From Bradyrhizobium sp. dw_411 (GTDB lineage: Bacteria; Pseudomonadota; Alphaproteobacteria; Rhizobiales; Xanthobacteraceae): 64,000 nt of DNA. The stretch spans positions 1 to 64,000 of the forward strand of contig NZ_JAAVUY010000013.1 of assembly GCF_018449695.1 (NCBI RefSeq), in the 5' to 3' direction. The number at the start of each line of letters is the position of its first letter. The first letter of the stretch is position 1. Made by a program: the position numbers and the translations under genes. The notes beneath the pieces were generated by a model. That model saw only the letters and a program-made list of their open reading frames with translations, was not told the origin of the DNA and made no database searches. Positions 63,119-64,000 of the stretch are shown here, piece after piece.

Positions 63119-64000
63119 TCAGCCCGCCAGCGTCTTGTCGACGAAGGCCAGCGGCTTGTTACCCTGCAGCACGGTGACGGTGGAAAGTCCGAGCATGGAC
63201 CGAAGCTGATCTGATGGGACAACCATCGGACCCGGCGAAGGCGCACTGCCCGGCGCCGGCTGCGGAAAAGCCGTCGACAGCGCGGTGTGGAAAGTCATGT
63301 TGCCTTCGACCTTCTGCGCGAGCTGATGGATGTGGCCATTAAGGATGGTGACCGAGCCGAAGCGCTTGAGCAGCGTCAGCGCCTGGGTGCCGTCTTCGGT
63401 GCCCCAGCCCCATTCCTTGTAGAGAACCTGCAGCGGGATATGCGCAAACACGACGATCGGCGTGCTGTTCGACTTGCCCTTCAGGTCGGCCTCAAGCCAT
63501 GCGAGCTGCTCGGCGCCGAGATTGCCGAGACCGCCGGCCTTGAGATCCACGACGTTGACGAGACCGACGAAATGCACGCCGTGATCGTCGAAGCTATACC
63601 AGCCCGCGCCCTTGGCGCCCTTGCCGTAACGCTCCATGTACGCCTTGCCCTGGCCTTCATCGATCAAGTCGTGTTCGCCGGGCACCCAATGCATCTGCAC
63701 GCCGGTCTCGCCGAAAACCTTGTCGGCGTTGTCGAACTCTTCGGGCTTGGAAAGATGCGTGATGTCGCCGGTGTGGATGATGAAGGACGGCTTCATCGGC
63801 ATCGCCTTCACTTTGGCGACGGCTTCGCGCAACGTGCCCAGCGCATCCGGGTTCGCCTTCTTGTCGAAGCCGACATGGCTGTCGCTCATCTGCAAGAAGG
63901 TGAAACCGGTGGACTCCGCGGCAGCCGCTTCGCCGATGAGACCTACCGAATGGGGAACACCACCGCTCATGGCCCACAGCACGCCGGTGCCCGCCCAGAC
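63119..64000 (-). CDS. Calcineurin-like metallophosphoesterase, 5' end beyond the window
   Basis: The frame is open to the window edge, so the N-terminus is missing. Visible motifs are MSDSHVG, HTGDITH, VPGEHDL (the usual GNHD has Glu for Asn), FAHIPL and LNGHIHQ, the five blocks of the CpdA-type metallophosphoesterase fold. The product is 287 residues from the GTG at 63982, but reading continues upstream. The 3' end lies eight bases from the cupredoxin gene, in the same direction. It probably cleaves a phosphoester in the periplasm. Confidence 0.88.
   Translation of the reverse strand, partial: VWAGTGVLWAMSGGVPHSVGLIGEAAAAESTGFTFLQMSDSHVGFDKKANPDALGTLREAVAKVKAMPMKPSFIIHTGDITHLSKPEEFDNADKVFGETGVQMHWVPGEHDLIDEGQGKAYMERYGKGAKGAGWYSFDDHGVHFVGLVNVVDLKAGGLGNLGAEQLAWLEADLKGKSNSTPIVVFAHIPLQVLYKEWGWGTEDGTQALTLLKRFGSVTILNGHIHQLAQKVEGNMTFHTALSTAFPQPAPGSAPSPGPMVVPSDQLRSMLGLSTVTVLQGNKPLAFVDKTLAG

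Overview
The window looks like the chromosome of an alphaproteobacterium of the Bradyrhizobium/Rhodopseudomonas type. It is GC-rich and tightly packed with ATGA or GTGA start/stop overlaps. It carries a Sox cluster, a urea/amide ABC transporter with formamidase, several c-type cytochromes and many AMP-ligase, MFS and RND genes. Its intergenic regions hold palindromic repeats that I recognise from that group. I see no rRNA, tRNA, CRISPR array, insertion sequence or prophage. The genus is an inference.

Layout: 0.1-6.3 kb holds a DUF938 methyltransferase and a thiosulfate-oxidation operon (soxX-Y-Z-A-K-B plus a persulfide dioxygenase-rhodanese fusion), with no soxCD. 6.3-8.1 kb is an iron/B12-type ABC importer without its binding protein. 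8.4-9.7 kb has four small unknown proteins and a repeat. 9.8-12.4 kb has two convergent MFS transporters. 12.7-16.9 kb is a LolD-like ATPase, an FtsX-type permease and a CrtC/AttH lipocalin-like protein. 17-19.8 kb holds lipid-related membrane enzymes (MAPEG, Mpo1-like, an NAD epimerase, an ICMT-like methyltransferase). 19.8-21.6 kb has two paralogous exported alpha/beta hydrolases. 21.8-23 kb is an orphan binding protein. 23-27.5 kb and 32.4-36.8 kb are two RND pumps with adaptor proteins.

Between the pumps lie an acyl-CoA synthetase, a pair of exported urate-degradation enzymes (HIU hydrolase and OHCU decarboxylase) and a glutathione transferase. After the second pump come a diheme cytochrome and an MCE protein. 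38.9-45.6 kb is one leftward operon, urtABCDE-fmdA-fmdB, for uptake and hydrolysis of urea-like compounds or short amides. Divergent from it is the most striking gene of the window: a 1123-residue fusion of an NCS1-type nucleobase/hydantoin permease, a cysteine-rich knuckle and a hybrid histidine kinase. It overlaps a REC-LuxR response regulator gene. The arrangement suggests a transporter-like sensor that controls the amide operon, and the shared promoter region contains a large dyad.

50.3-56.5 kb carries a MetE-like protein, a hydantoin-racemase homologue lacking both catalytic cysteines, an MFS transporter, an arylmalonate-decarboxylase/maleate-isomerase-like protein with one cysteine, and a dihydropyrimidinase/hydantoinase. 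56.9-61 kb is an exported molybdenum hydroxylase (IorA/IorB type) with a triheme cytochrome. 61.2-64 kb is an anti-sigma/ECF-sigma pair, a cupredoxin and a metallophosphoesterase cut by the window end. The main intergenic gaps (51.3-51.9 and 56.5-56.9 kb) are filled by repeats.
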